A DNA stretch of 64,000 bases from Caryophanales bacterium UBA6985 (GCA_002450035.1 DJYF01000043.1:1-64000); one strand, 5' to 3'; positions 7,077-16,905 are shown, counted from the first letter of the stretch. Notes: generated by a model not told the origin, from the sequence alone. Translations and numbers: made by a program.

Positions 7077-9956
7077 ATGAATGAATCAAGAAGAATGGAA
7101 ATGATCAATCAATTCATGGACTCATTTAGTGAAAACATAGTTGGATTTAACAATACTGTTTTTGATGCTATGCAATCACTAGATGCTGAATTGGCAAATG
7201 TTCAAAGCAACGCACAAGTTTCTTACAATGAACCAGCTAACTTCGATAAGTTCAAAAAGAAATACAAACAAGAATTCTTTGAAGAACAATATCGTAAACA
7301 AGCTGAACGTAATCAAGAGGTAGAAGCAAGCACTAATTCAATTAATAATAGAATGGATGCTGTTAGAAGATCTGCTTCATTAGGTGTAAATGAAATTATT
7401 GCAGAAAGCTCAAGAGATTTAGAAAGCATGAGAACATTCAGAAATAGAATGCAAGCTGAATTAGACGATTTACAAAGTGAATTAAGTGCTAAGAAGCAAC
7501 AATTCTCTGAAATAGTTCACAATGATGCTTTAAGTCTAGAAGAAAGACATGCTCAAATTGAAGCATTAAAAGAACCAGGATTAAATGCAAGAATCGAAGA
7601 ATTAACAAGTAGAATTGCATCTATCGATGCATTTACTAATGAAGTTGAAAAACTTTCTAGTTTAGATGTTGAAGATACTGAAAAAATTCAAGATACTTTA
7701 TTCGAAGTTGCACAAAACTTAGAAGAACAAGTAAACACTAGAGCTCAAAGCAAAGGTGTAGCTGAAGAAGTTCAAAAACAAGCCGAGGAAGTAGCTCAAG
7801 AACAAGTTGAGGAAGTTGCTCCTGAACAACAAGAAGAAGCAGTTGAAAGTGTAACTAAACCAAATGAACAAACTGCTCCAGAAGTAGTTGAACAAATGGA
7901 TGAAGAACAAATCAGAAGAAGAATGGCTGAATTAATGGGTCTTTCTTATGATGAATTTGTTAATAGAGAAATTAAATATGAAGTATCAAATCCTGGAAAG
8001 AATTATATAAATGATATTAATCCACATGATATTGAATATCAAATGGATGATTGGGCTGTTGATGAATTTAATAACTTAAGAGATAAATTACATCAAATAA
8101 AAGGCACTATAGTTACAGAAGAAAATCAAGAAAATAACAGAATTGATGAAATAAGAAAGAGAATGGGTGAATTATTAGGAATTCCACCATTCGAAGGAAT
8201 TGAAAACGAAAACGAACATGCTATTGAATATCAAATGGATGATTGGGCAATTGATGAATTCCAAGAATTAAGAGATGAATTAAAGAAATTATTAAATGAA
8301 CAAAAAACTAATACATCTCCAGCTACTCCAGTAGCACCTGTTCCTCCAGTTTCTGATGAACCAGTAGAAACTCAAGGAAATGCACAAACTCCTGTAGTTC
8401 CTGCTGAACAACCAGAAACTAATAATGAATTAAATGAAACAAATAATGATACATTAGAAAACATTTCAGAGAGAAATTTCTCTACTGAAGCACCAGGATT
8501 AAACTTTAATGCAAAGAAAACTGCTAATACTAATGCAAAAAGAGTAATTGGAAAGAGAAAAGCAGGAATCGCTATGGTTCTTGGTGGTGCAGCAGTTGCT
8601 GGTATAGCAGCTACAACATTATTTGGCGTTCCAGTTGCAACAGCAGTTTTATGCGGAGCATCAGTATTAGGAACTGCCGAAGCACTTGATACTATAAGTA
8701 GAGTTACTCGTGAAAAGATCGTTACAAGAAATTTAGATAAATTTGCTAAGAAAATGGGCTTAGAAGTAGTATATGATTATGATGCTGGTACTGTAGATTT
8801 TGCTAAAGCAGTTAAGAAGGGTGACAAATATGAATACGTACCTGTTAAAGATGTAAAAACAATGTATGAAATTGCTGCAAGCCGTGGACTTAGTGAAGAA
8901 CAAACTAATGAGTTATTTAGAAAATGCACTAGAAAACCTGCATCAAATCCATTTAGTGCTATGGCACGTGGAGTAAAAGATTTATTTGTTGAAAATAAGT
9001 CTGGTAAAGATATATCAATAATTGGATTAACTGGTACTAATGCATATCAAAATGGTTTAGCAGATCTTTACTCAGAATTTGGTGGAATTAGAATAACTGA
9101 TCCAGAAATAGAACAAAAAGAAATTGATAAAGTTGTTGAAGAAGCTAAAAATGCTGGTATGGACAAGATTAATCAAAATATTAAAAAACTTGAATATATT
9201 AGAGAAAATTCAACAAAATATAATTTAACTGAAGCTCAAATTGCTTTAATTGATGAAGCAATTGAAAATCAAAATGCAGTTAAAAGAAATGCTGGTTATA
9301 GAGCAAAGAACTTCTTAAAGAATATGCCAATTGTTAATAGTATTAAGAATATAAAGAATAGATTAATAGCTGGACGTTCTGAAGAACTTGAAGATGAAGA
9401 TGAACTTGAAAATCCAGAAACAGAAGTTATTACTCAAGCAGAAGCTGAAGAAACACCAGCTGTTACTCAAACTGAAGTAGAAGAAACACCAGCTGTTACA
9501 GAAGCAGAAGCTGAAGAAGTAGTAGAAAGCGCTCCAGTTGCTCAAGAAGCACAAACTGAAGCTCCAGCAGCACCTGCACCAGAAGCTCCAAGTTCTACTG
9601 ATAATCTTGATAAAATTGAAACAAATCTTAATAATGAAGTTGATAGATTACTTGCAGAAGATAGTTTAATTACAGATGATGAAGAAAAAGAAAAAGAACA
9701 AACTGAAGCTCAAGTAGCAACAGAACAACAAGCAGCAGAAGCTGTTGTAGAAGCTGCCCAAGCTTCTACAGAAGCTACACCTGTTGTTAACCCTGAAGTA
9801 GTTGAACAAATTCAAAATGCACCTGATCAAACTACAGTTGATATGATGGTTGAACAAATGAGAGATGCAAATGTTCCAGAAGAAAATATTGAAGCTGCTT
9901 TAGCTCAAGCTGGAATAGCTCAACAACAAGATCAAGGTAGAACATTAGGATTATAG
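7077..9956 (+). CDS. Large coiled-coil, low-complexity protein of unknown function
   Basis: 959 residues from ATG 7077, chosen because GGAGGA sits 7 bases upstream (TTG 7062 would overlap that site). Residues 1-220 are predicted coiled coil. 220-275 is Glu/Gln/Val-rich. 279-341 and 359-406 are two copies of a repeat sharing RMxELxG and IEYQMDDWA. About 410-465 is Pro/Thr/Asn-rich. About 495-540 is a Gly/Ala-rich hydrophobic segment that could form a membrane hairpin. About 545-760 looks folded and helical. The C-terminus is a long Glu/Ala/Thr tail with EETPAVT repeats. It has no signal peptide. It is cotranscribed with a DUF1292-like gene. A scaffold or envelope-associated role is only a guess. 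Confidence 0.75.
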   Translation: MNESRRMEMINQFMDSFSENIVGFNNTVFDAMQSLDAELANVQSNAQVSYNEPANFDKFKKKYKQEFFEEQYRKQAERNQEVEASTNSINNRMDAVRRSASLGVNEIIAESSRDLESMRTFRNRMQAELDDLQSELSAKKQQFSEIVHNDALSLEERHAQIEALKEPGLNARIEELTSRIASIDAFTNEVEKLSSLDVEDTEKIQDTLFEVAQNLEEQVNTRAQSKGVAEEVQKQAEEVAQEQVEEVAPEQQEEAVESVTKPNEQTAPEVVEQMDEEQIRRRMAELMGLSYDEFVNREIKYEVSNPGKNYINDINPHDIEYQMDDWAVDEFNNLRDKLHQIKGTIVTEENQENNRIDEIRKRMGELLGIPPFEGIENENEHAIEYQMDDWAIDEFQELRDELKKLLNEQKTNTSPATPVAPVPPVSDEPVETQGNAQTPVVPAEQPETNNELNETNNDTLENISERNFSTEAPGLNFNAKKTANTNAKRVIGKRKAGIAMVLGGAAVAGIAATTLFGVPVATAVLCGASVLGTAEALDTISRVTREKIVTRNLDKFAKKMGLEVVYDYDAGTVDFAKAVKKGDKYEYVPVKDVKTMYEIAASRGLSEEQTNELFRKCTRKPASNPFSAMARGVKDLFVENKSGKDISIIGLTGTNAYQNGLADLYSEFGGIRITDPEIEQKEIDKVVEEAKNAGMDKINQNIKKLEYIRENSTKYNLTEAQIALIDEAIENQNAVKRNAGYRAKNFLKNMPIVNSIKNIKNRLIAGRSEELEDEDELENPETEVITQAEAEETPAVTQTEVEETPAVTEAEAEEVVESAPVAQEAQTEAPAAPAPEAPSSTDNLDKIETNLNNEVDRLLAEDSLITDDEEKEKEQTEAQVATEQQAAEAVVEAAQASTEATPVVNPEVVEQIQNAPDQTTVDMMVEQMRDANVPEENIEAALAQAGIAQQQDQGRTLGL
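7911..8294 (+). repeat. Two tandem protein-level repeats
   Basis: Copy A (7911-8099) and copy B (8151-8294) inside the 959-aa gene encode the same pattern: IR+RM.EL.G, a variable linker, then IEYQMDDWA(V/I)DEF..LRD. Copy B has a shorter linker. Confidence 0.75.
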
Positions 9957-9965
9957 GAGGATAAA

Positions 9966-10250
9966 ATGACTGAGGTTGGTAATATTGTTACACTAGAAGA
10001 CAATTTAGAATATTTAATTCTAGAACAACTTTTAAAAGATGGTAGTAAATATTTATATGCTGTAAGAGTTTTAATTGATGAAACTCCTACAGATGAATAT
10101 TTAATATTCGAAGCTCTTAAAGATAATGAAGGAGAATATCTAAAAGTTGTTGAAGATAAAACATTATACGATGAATTAATTGAAGAATTCAAAGATATCG
10201 TATCTGAGAAAATCTTAAACGGAACTGTTAATCTTGAAGGAAGTAATTAA
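9966..10250 (+). CDS. DUF1292-like small acidic protein
   Basis: 94 residues, acidic, soluble. The pattern (VTLEDNLEYLILEQL, then KYLYAVRV, EYLIFEAL, YLKVVED) resembles the DUF1292/YrzB family, whose function is unknown. GGAGGATAAA immediately precedes the ATG. It is 9 bases downstream of the 959-aa protein and closes that operon. A second member begins at 63879. Confidence 0.65.
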   Translation: MTEVGNIVTLEDNLEYLILEQLLKDGSKYLYAVRVLIDETPTDEYLIFEALKDNEGEYLKVVEDKTLYDELIEEFKDIVSEKILNGTVNLEGSN

Positions 10251-10266
10251 AAATTACTTCTTTTTT
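10240..10266 (+). terminator. Terminator
   Basis: GAAGTAATT/AATTACTTC hairpin followed by TTTTTT. The stop codon lies in the loop. Confidence 0.85.
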
Positions 10267-10276
10267 GTTGAATAAA

Positions 10277-10303
10277 TTAGCACTATCTATTGACGAGTGC
10301 TAA
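10277..10303. promoter_or_regulatory. CIRCE element (HrcA operator)
   Basis: TTAGCACTA-N9-GAGTGCTAA matches the consensus TTAGCACTC-N9-GAGTGCTAA with one mismatch in the left arm. It overlaps the -35 of the hrcA operon promoter, as expected for HrcA autorepression. Confidence 0.95.
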
Positions 10304-10318
10304 TTTTTGCGTTATATT
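10290..10318 (+). promoter_or_regulatory. hrcA operon promoter
   Basis: -35 TTGACG (10290-10295), 17-base spacer, -10 TATATT (10313-10318). The -35 is within the CIRCE element. Confidence 0.8.
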
Positions 10319-10357
10319 TAATATGCACTGGTATAAATGTGCGAAGGATGTGATTAC

Positions 10358-11362
10358 ATGGGGGATAGACAACAAGAAATTCTAAGAGAAATCGTAGAAT
10401 CCTACATTAAAACATTTGAACCAATTCCATCAAAAGCATTGGTTGAAAAATTTAATTGTAGTTCTGCAACAATTAGAAATGATATGGCAGAATTAGAAGA
10501 ATTAGGTTATCTAGAAAAAGAACACACATCATCAGGACGTATACCTTCTGAAAAAGGATATAAGTACTATGTAGATAAACTAATGAAACCTAAAGAAATG
10601 ACAGGTGAAGATGTATTAAAACTACAAACTATATTAAATAATAATAAGTTAGTAGTATCTGATGCAGTAGAAAAATGCATGGAAATTATAAGTGACATAA
10701 CTCACTATACAACTATAGTAATTGGCCCTAATAAGAGCACTAGTACATTAAAACAAATTAATATTGTTCCATTAGACTCATCAATTGATGGGGATAGACC
10801 TGTTATTGCTGTATTAATAACTAATCAAGGTGATGTTGAGAATAAACAAATGGTTATATCAAAAGATATAAATATTAAAGAATTAACTCAAACATGTGAT
10901 ATTATTAATAAAGCTTTATCTGGAACACCAATAGATAAAGTAATTGAAAGACTTGAATTAGAAATTAAACCAAGAATTAGAGAAGTTGTTAACCAATATG
11001 AGCAAGTATATAATTTCTTCTCATCAGCATTCCAAGACTTTGCTATGGATAAGTCAGATGTTGTATTTGGAGGAAAAACTAATTTATTAGATTTTAAAGA
11101 ATACTCTGAACCTGATAAATTAAAAGAAATGGTATCAAAACTAGAAAACATTGATTTAGTTAAAAAGATTGATACTGATGATAACGATGTTAAAGTTTAT
11201 ATTGGTGAAGAAAATGAATTCGATTCTGATTCAACTATAATTAAAACTCATTATAGTGTTGAAGGAAGCGAAGGTACAATAGCTATTATTGGACCAAAGA
11301 GAATGGAATATGATAAAGTAGTTACTTTATTAAACTTCTTAAAGAAATATATAGAAAAATAG
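10358..11362 (+). CDS. hrcA: Heat-inducible transcription repressor HrcA
   Basis: 334 residues from ATG 10358, served by AAGGA nine bases upstream; an in-frame ATG at 10337 lies upstream of that site. HrcA binds CIRCE and represses chaperone genes, and its activity normally depends on GroEL. The N-terminal winged helix (DRQQEILREIV, SSATIRNDMAELEELGYLEKEHTSSGRIPSEKGY) is typical, as is the C-terminal GAF-like domain. It is first in the operon, directly behind CIRCE, and its stop codon overlaps the Shine-Dalgarno of grpE. Confidence 0.95.
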   Translation: MGDRQQEILREIVESYIKTFEPIPSKALVEKFNCSSATIRNDMAELEELGYLEKEHTSSGRIPSEKGYKYYVDKLMKPKEMTGEDVLKLQTILNNNKLVVSDAVEKCMEIISDITHYTTIVIGPNKSTSTLKQINIVPLDSSIDGDRPVIAVLITNQGDVENKQMVISKDINIKELTQTCDIINKALSGTPIDKVIERLELEIKPRIREVVNQYEQVYNFFSSAFQDFAMDKSDVVFGGKTNLLDFKEYSEPDKLKEMVSKLENIDLVKKIDTDDNDVKVYIGEENEFDSDSTIIKTHYSVEGSEGTIAIIGPKRMEYDKVVTLLNFLKKYIEK

Positions 11363-11371
11363 GTGACGAAA

Positions 11372-12004
11372 GTGGAAGATAAGAATAAAAAATGTAATTG
11401 CACACCTGAATGTGAATGCGGTTGCCAAGAAGGTAAAGAATGCACATGCGAAGGCGAATGTACATGTGGATGCCAAGAAGGCAAAGAGTGTACATGTGAA
11501 GGTGAATGCAAAAACGATAAAAAAGAAAAGAAACATGAATCACATCATGATCATAAAAACCACGAAAAAGTTCAAAAACTTGAAACTGAGTTAGCACAAG
11601 AAAAAGAAAAAGCACTTAGAATTCAAGCTGAAATGATGAATTTTAAAAGAAGAAGTGAAGAAACTATGGCTACTTTTAAAAAGTATGCTAACGAAGATAT
11701 CTTAAAAGAACTTTTAACAGTTCAAGATAACTTTGAAAGAGGTTTAACACTTGAAAGCGAAGAAAACAAAGAATTATTAAAGGGGTTTAGAATGATTTAT
11801 CAAAATATTGGTAAGATTCTAGAAGAAAATGGCGTAACTGAAATAGTCGCTGAAAATGTAGAATTTGATCCTAATGTACATCAAGCAGTTATGACTGGTA
11901 AAGTTGATGGTGTAGCACCAGGAATGGTAATACAAGTTTTACAAAAAGGATATAAATATAAAGAAAGAGTACTAAGACCAGCCATGGTTAAAGTATCTGA
12001 ATAA
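11372..12004 (+). CDS. grpE: GrpE nucleotide-exchange factor with metallothionein-like N-terminus
   Basis: 210 residues from GTG 11372, which has AGGTGA five bases upstream; an earlier in-frame GTG at 11363 has no ribosome site. The coiled coil (about 65-110) and the beta domain ([35 protein letters not shown]) are normal GrpE, which releases ADP from DnaK. Unusual: residues 8-46 contain 13 Cys in CxC and CxxxC patterns, including two copies of a 15-residue unit ([15 protein letters not shown]), followed by a His cluster ([10 protein letters not shown], 55-64). This resembles a metal-binding or redox tail fused to GrpE. Confidence 0.93.
   Translation: MEDKNKKCNCTPECECGCQEGKECTCEGECTCGCQEGKECTCEGECKNDKKEKKHESHHDHKNHEKVQKLETELAQEKEKALRIQAEMMNFKRRSEETMATFKKYANEDILKELLTVQDNFERGLTLESEENKELLKGFRMIYQNIGKILEENGVTEIVAENVEFDPNVHQAVMTGKVDGVAPGMVIQVLQKGYKYKERVLRPAMVKVSE
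11417..11509 (+). repeat. Cys-rich 15-codon direct repeat in grpE
   Basis: Copies at 11417-11461 and 11465-11509 encode the identical peptide [15 protein letters not shown], separated by one Thr codon. Eight of the 15 codons differ between copies, all synonymously. The protein sequence has therefore been kept while the DNA diverged. Confidence 0.9.
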
Positions 12005-12023
12005 TAAGAAAAGAGGAATTATA

Positions 12024-13844
12024 ATGGCAAAAATAATTGGTATTGACTTAGGTACAACAAACTCTTGTTGTGCAGTATTAGAAGGTGGTTCTCCAGTAGT
12101 TATTGCTAACTCAGACGGAGATAGAACTACTCCTTCTGTAGTAGCATTTAAAAATGGAGATGAAATAGTAGGTATTCAAGCTAAAAGACAAGCTATAACT
12201 AATGCTGATAATACTATTGCTTCTATTAAAAGAGAAATGGGAACATCTCATAAAGTAAAAGCTGAAGGTAAAGAATATACTCCTGAAGAAATTTCTGCAA
12301 AGATTCTTATGAAGATCAAACGTGATGCAGAAGCATATTTAGGAGAAAAAGTAACTCATGCAGTAATTACTGTTCCAGCATATTTTAATGATGCTCAAAG
12401 ACAAGCAACTAAGAATGCAGGTAAAATTGCAGGATTAGAAGTAGACAGAATTGTTAATGAACCAACAGCAGCTGCACTTGCTTATGGTTTAGATAAACAA
12501 GATAAATCTCAAACTATTTTAGTATATGACTTAGGTGGAGGTACATTCGATGTATCAATCCTTGAATTAGGTGATGGTGTATTCGAAGTTAAATCTACAT
12601 CTGGTAATAATAAATTAGGTGGAGATGATTTCGATGAAAGAGTATCTAAATACTTAATTGATGAAATCAAATCTCAAACTAAAGCTGATGTTTCTAAAGA
12701 TTCAATGGCTTTACAAAGAATTAAAGACGAAGCTGAAAAAGCTAAGAAAGCTCTATCTACTTCAACAACTACAACTATCAGCTTACCATTCATTGGTATG
12801 GTAGATGGTTCTCCAGTTAACTTCGAAATGGATTTAACTAGAGCTAAGTTTGAAGACTTAAATAAAGATTTATTTGATTCTACATTAGTACAAGTTAGAA
12901 ATGCACTTAAAGATGCAGGACTATCAAGTAGTGATATAGACCAAGTCGTTCTTGTAGGTGGATCTTCAAGAATTCCATATATTCAAGAACTTGTTAAGAA
13001 AGAATTAGGTAAAGAACCTAACAAAGGTGTTAACCCAGATGAAGTAGTAGCAATGGGTGCTGCTATTCAAGGTGGTGTTTTAACTGGTGAAGTTAATGAT
13101 TTAGTATTATTAGACGTAACTCCATTATCACTTGGTATTGAAACTTTAGGAGATGTAATGACTGTATTAATTCCAAGAAATACAACTATCCCAACTTCTA
13201 AATCACAAGTATTCTCAACTGCTCAAGATAATCAACCAGCTGTAGATATTCACGTATTACAAGGTGAAAGACCAATGGCTGCTGATAATAAGACTTTAGG
13301 AGAATTCCAATTAACAAATATTCCACCAGCAAGACGTGGAGTACCTCAAATTGAAGTTACATTTGATATCGATGCAAATGGTATCGTAAATGTTAAAGCT
13401 AAAGACTTAGGAACAGGAAAAGAACAAAAGATTACTATTACTAATAATACAAATCTATCTGATGAAGAAATCGATAAGATGATGAAAGAAGCTGAAGCAA
13501 ATAAAGAAGCAGATGAAAAACGTAAACAACTTGCTGATGCTAAGAATGAAGCTGAACAAGCAATATTCGCTGCTGAAGGTGCTATAAGAGATCTTGGAGA
13601 TAAAGTTAAAGATGATGAAAAGAAAGACGTTGAAGAAAAGACTGAAGCTCTAAGAAAAGCACTTGCTGAAGAAAAACCTGAAATCGATGACATCAAAGAA
13701 AAGACTAAAGCTCTACAAGATGTAGCAATGGCTTTAGCTGGCAGAGTATATGAGGAAGCATCTAAGAATGCAAATAATGATTCTGCTGATGCATCAAATG
13801 ACACTGCTGAAGAAGCTGAATTTGTAAATAAAGAAGATAAATAA
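12024..13844 (+). CDS. dnaK: Molecular chaperone DnaK (Hsp70)
   Basis: 606 residues. This ATP-dependent chaperone works with DnaJ and GrpE. The signature [11 protein letters not shown] is at 5-15, [12 protein letters not shown] near 170, and [13 protein letters not shown] near 310. A substrate-binding domain with typical [11 protein letters not shown] follows, then a helical lid and an acidic C-terminus ([12 protein letters not shown]). The start is supported by AGAGGAATT. It follows grpE by 19 bases and ends at a strong terminator that may reduce expression of pepF and dnaJ downstream. Confidence 0.97.
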   Translation: MAKIIGIDLGTTNSCCAVLEGGSPVVIANSDGDRTTPSVVAFKNGDEIVGIQAKRQAITNADNTIASIKREMGTSHKVKAEGKEYTPEEISAKILMKIKRDAEAYLGEKVTHAVITVPAYFNDAQRQATKNAGKIAGLEVDRIVNEPTAAALAYGLDKQDKSQTILVYDLGGGTFDVSILELGDGVFEVKSTSGNNKLGGDDFDERVSKYLIDEIKSQTKADVSKDSMALQRIKDEAEKAKKALSTSTTTTISLPFIGMVDGSPVNFEMDLTRAKFEDLNKDLFDSTLVQVRNALKDAGLSSSDIDQVVLVGGSSRIPYIQELVKKELGKEPNKGVNPDEVVAMGAAIQGGVLTGEVNDLVLLDVTPLSLGIETLGDVMTVLIPRNTTIPTSKSQVFSTAQDNQPAVDIHVLQGERPMAADNKTLGEFQLTNIPPARRGVPQIEVTFDIDANGIVNVKAKDLGTGKEQKITITNNTNLSDEEIDKMMKEAEANKEADEKRKQLADAKNEAEQAIFAAEGAIRDLGDKVKDDEKKDVEEKTEALRKALAEEKPEIDDIKEKTKALQDVAMALAGRVYEEASKNANNDSADASNDTAEEAEFVNKEDK

Positions 13845-13846
13845 GA

Positions 13847-13875
13847 AAAAAAGTTCTAGATAGTCTAGAACTTTT
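13847..13875 (+). terminator. Terminator between dnaK and pepF
   Basis: AAAAAGTTCTAGA/TCTAGAACTTTT hairpin with a TAG loop. It sits inside the chaperone cluster, so it is probably partial or the downstream genes have another promoter. Confidence 0.75.
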
Positions 13876-13894
13876 AACTATGGAGGATGAATAA

Positions 13895-15688
13895 ATGGAT
13901 AAATACAAGAATCGAAACGAAGTTCCTTCAAAATATAAATGGGATTTAAGTGATTTTTATAAAAATGATGAGGAGTTAGAGAGAGACTTTAAAAAGGGAG
14001 AAGAACTAATAAACCTTCTTCCTTCTTATAAAGGCTTTTCTAAAGACTCTAAAAAGACATTAGAATTATTAAAACTTATAATAGATGCAAATATAGTTGT
14101 AGAAAACCTTTATGTTTATACATATTTAGTTAACGATCAAGAATTAGGATTATCAAAGAGTATTAAGAATAAAGCAAGAGCAGAAAATCTTATGTCTTTA
14201 TTCTCCGTTAACACTAGTTATTTTGAACCTGAACTATTAAGTTTAAGTGAAAGTGAATATGAAGATTTATTTAAAGAAGATGGTTTAAAAGAATTTAGAG
14301 CAATGCTTGATCAAATCTATAGGGAAAAAGAACATGTATTAAGTGATGCAGAAGAGAAAATAATTGCATCTCTTACTCATGCAGCCGATCACTATGATGA
14401 TATGTCATCAACTATGCTTAATAGTGAACATGACTATGGTACTGTAGAAATAAATGGTACTCCTACAACTATTACATCAACTAATTATAGAAGTTTAATG
14501 AAAAATGACTCAAGAGAGTTAAGAAAAGAAATAAGAGAGAAATACTCTAAGACTTTAGAACAATATGGTGCATCTTCTGCAATGTTCTTAAGTACATATG
14601 TTGCACTTAATGAAACAGAAGCACGTATTCATAAGTTTAATTCTGCTTGGGAAAGAAAAATGTTTGGTCTAAATATGAGTGAAGATGTATTTAGAACACT
14701 TGTTAGTACAGTTGAAGAACATGTAGGCTCTCTTCAAAACTATTTTAAACTTTATAAAAGTGAATTAGGTCTTGATGAATTACATCAATATGATACTTCT
14801 TTAGAAATGAGTAAAAATACTAAAGAATATACTATTGAAGAAGCTCAAGATATTATTTTAAAAGCACTTAAACCATTAGGTGAAGATTACCTAAAACATA
14901 TTAAAAAAGTATTTGATAATCATTATATAGATTATTGTGAATATAAAGGAAAATGCTCAGGTGGTTATTCATTCTCAACAATTGACCACGATTCTAGAAT
15001 TCTTTTATCCTTCAATGGTAACTTAGATGATGTATCAACTATTGCTCATGAAGGTGGTCATAATGTACATCATCAATATGTTAAAGATTCAAATCCTCCA
15101 GAGTATAGAGAACTTCCATCTATAGTATGTGAAGTAGCATCTCTTACAAATGAGTGCCTATTATCTAGTTATTTAGCTGATAATGGAGAAACTAAAGAAG
15201 AAAAACTTGCTGGTATAGATAATATACTAGGAGTAATTATATCTAATCTATTTGGTGCTGTAAGAGAAGGTAAGATTGAAGAGGATATGTATAAAGAGTA
15301 CTCTAAAAATGGTGCTGTAACTAAAGAATTTATGGATAAAGAAGTAATTGATTCATTTAAGAAGTACTATGGAGATACTCTAGTTTTAGATGATTACTCA
15401 AATGTTTCATGGATGAGAAGAAGCCACTATTACATGAATTACTATTTATATAGTTATTCAATATGTATAAGTGTGGCATCATTCGTTGCAAAACATATCT
15501 TAGATGGAGATAAATCAATGTTAGATAAATACTTAAACTTCTTAAAAACAGGAGGAGATAAATATCCAACTGAGATATTTGAAATATTAGGTATAGATCT
15601 AACTAAAAAGGAAGTATATGAAGATGCTATTAAGTATTTTGATAGCATGATTGATAAATATAAAGAAATAAGTAATACAAGAAAGTAG
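13895..15688 (+). CDS. pepF: Oligoendopeptidase F (M3 family)
   Basis: 597 residues, the usual length for PepF. It is a cytoplasmic zinc metallopeptidase that cleaves short peptides. The zinc motif HEGGH is at 385-389 within STIAHEGGHNVHHQY, and the third ligand Glu lies in the following CEVASLTNE segment. The N-terminal PepF fold (PSKYKWDLSDFY) is clear. GGAGGATG precedes the ATG. It sits between dnaK and dnaJ, an uncommon place, and ends 9 bases before dnaJ, so peptide clearance may be co-expressed with the chaperones. Confidence 0.93.
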   Translation: MDKYKNRNEVPSKYKWDLSDFYKNDEELERDFKKGEELINLLPSYKGFSKDSKKTLELLKLIIDANIVVENLYVYTYLVNDQELGLSKSIKNKARAENLMSLFSVNTSYFEPELLSLSESEYEDLFKEDGLKEFRAMLDQIYREKEHVLSDAEEKIIASLTHAADHYDDMSSTMLNSEHDYGTVEINGTPTTITSTNYRSLMKNDSRELRKEIREKYSKTLEQYGASSAMFLSTYVALNETEARIHKFNSAWERKMFGLNMSEDVFRTLVSTVEEHVGSLQNYFKLYKSELGLDELHQYDTSLEMSKNTKEYTIEEAQDIILKALKPLGEDYLKHIKKVFDNHYIDYCEYKGKCSGGYSFSTIDHDSRILLSFNGNLDDVSTIAHEGGHNVHHQYVKDSNPPEYRELPSIVCEVASLTNECLLSSYLADNGETKEEKLAGIDNILGVIISNLFGAVREGKIEEDMYKEYSKNGAVTKEFMDKEVIDSFKKYYGDTLVLDDYSNVSWMRRSHYYMNYYLYSYSICISVASFVAKHILDGDKSMLDKYLNFLKTGGDKYPTEIFEILGIDLTKKEVYEDAIKYFDSMIDKYKEISNTRK

Positions 15689-15697
15689 GCAGATTAT

Positions 15698-16825
15698 ATG
15701 GCAGATAAAATGGATTACTATGAACTACTTGGTGTAAGTAAAACTGCTAGTGATGCTGAGATAAAATCAGCATTTAGAAAACTTGCTAAAAAATATCACC
15801 CAGATAACAAAGAAACTGGAGATGAAGCTAAATTTAAAGAAATTGGTGAAGCATATGCTGTTTTAAGTGATAAACAAAAACGTGCTCAATATGATCAATT
15901 TGGACATCAAGCATTCACTAATGGTGGTGGATATGCAAATGGTGCCGGAGGATTTGGTGGTTTTGACTTTGGAGACTTTGACCTAGGAGATTTATTCGAT
16001 ATGTTCGGAGGAGGTAGCTTCGGAGGATTCGGAAGAGGATCTAGAAGTCACTCAAACTCTGCATCCAAGGGTGCTGATATAGAAGTAAATATTGATTTAA
16101 CATTTGAAGAAGCTGTATATGGCTGTGAAAAAACTTTCAAAGTTAAATTATTTGACTCATGTTCTGAGTGTAATGGCAAAGGTGGTAAAGGAGAAAAAAC
16201 ATGTGCTACTTGTCATGGAAGTGGAAGAGTAGTAACTCAACAAAGAACAATTCTAGGTGTTGTACAAACTCAAACAACATGTCCAGATTGTCATGGTAAA
16301 GGTGAAACATTCTCTGAATCATGCTCTGAATGTGGAGGTAAAGGTATTGTTGAATCTTCTAAAGAAATTAAATTACGTGTTCCAAGAGGCGTTGAAAGTG
16401 GAGACACTATGCGTATGGCTGGAAAAGGTAATGCTGGTTTAAATGGAGGTCCAAGAGGAGATATCTATATTAACTTCACAGTTAAAGAACATGAATTATA
16501 TAAAAGAGATGGAAGAGATATTTATATCAACATTCCTCTTACTATTACAGAAGCAGTTCTAGGATGTGAAAAAGATGTACCAACTATTCATGGAACAGTT
16601 GTTACAAAGATACCTGCAGGTACTCAAAACCTAGAAAAATTCAGATTCAAAGGTAAAGGTGTTGATGATGAGAAGTCAGGTAAACTAGGAGATGCATATG
16701 GTATTATTAATATCATTATTCCTACTAAACTTGATAAGACTCAAAAAGAACTATTTAAAGAATTAAGTGAAACATCTTTAGATAAGAATCCTGAATTTAA
16801 AAACTATTATAAATATACAGAATAA
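15698..16825 (+). CDS. dnaJ: Co-chaperone DnaJ (Hsp40)
   Basis: 375 residues. The J domain with HPD (KKYHPDN, ~33) activates the DnaK ATPase. A Gly/Phe-rich linker at about 75-125 is followed by a zinc domain with four CxxCxGxG repeats (CSECNGKG, CATCHGSG, CPDCHGKG, CSECGGKG) and the C-terminal substrate-binding domains (VPRGVESGDTMRMAGKGNAG). All domains of a type I DnaJ are present. Its Shine-Dalgarno (GTAGGCAG) is weak. It ends the chaperone cluster. Confidence 0.96.
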   Translation: MADKMDYYELLGVSKTASDAEIKSAFRKLAKKYHPDNKETGDEAKFKEIGEAYAVLSDKQKRAQYDQFGHQAFTNGGGYANGAGGFGGFDFGDFDLGDLFDMFGGGSFGGFGRGSRSHSNSASKGADIEVNIDLTFEEAVYGCEKTFKVKLFDSCSECNGKGGKGEKTCATCHGSGRVVTQQRTILGVVQTQTTCPDCHGKGETFSESCSECGGKGIVESSKEIKLRVPRGVESGDTMRMAGKGNAGLNGGPRGDIYINFTVKEHELYKRDGRDIYINIPLTITEAVLGCEKDVPTIHGTVVTKIPAGTQNLEKFRFKGKGVDDEKSGKLGDAYGIINIIIPTKLDKTQKELFKELSETSLDKNPEFKNYYKYTE

Positions 16826-16856
16826 AAGAAAATCAATTTAATGATTTTCTTTTTTT
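16824..16856 (+). terminator. Terminator after dnaJ
   Basis: AAAAGAAAATCA/TGATTTTCTTTT hairpin followed by a T-tract. Confidence 0.85.
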
Positions 16857-16905
16857 ATTTTCTACTTAAAATATATGCTATTATATACTAAAGGAATGAT
16901 TAAGT

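Noticed and set aside
11251..11615. Three overlapping antisense reading frames opposite the Cys-rich part of grpE
   Set aside because: They mirror the repetitive codons of grpE, have no ribosome sites and run against the operon.
13346..13804. 152-codon antisense frame inside dnaK
   Set aside because: Ser/Ala-rich shadow of the DnaK helical lid; the sense gene is certain.
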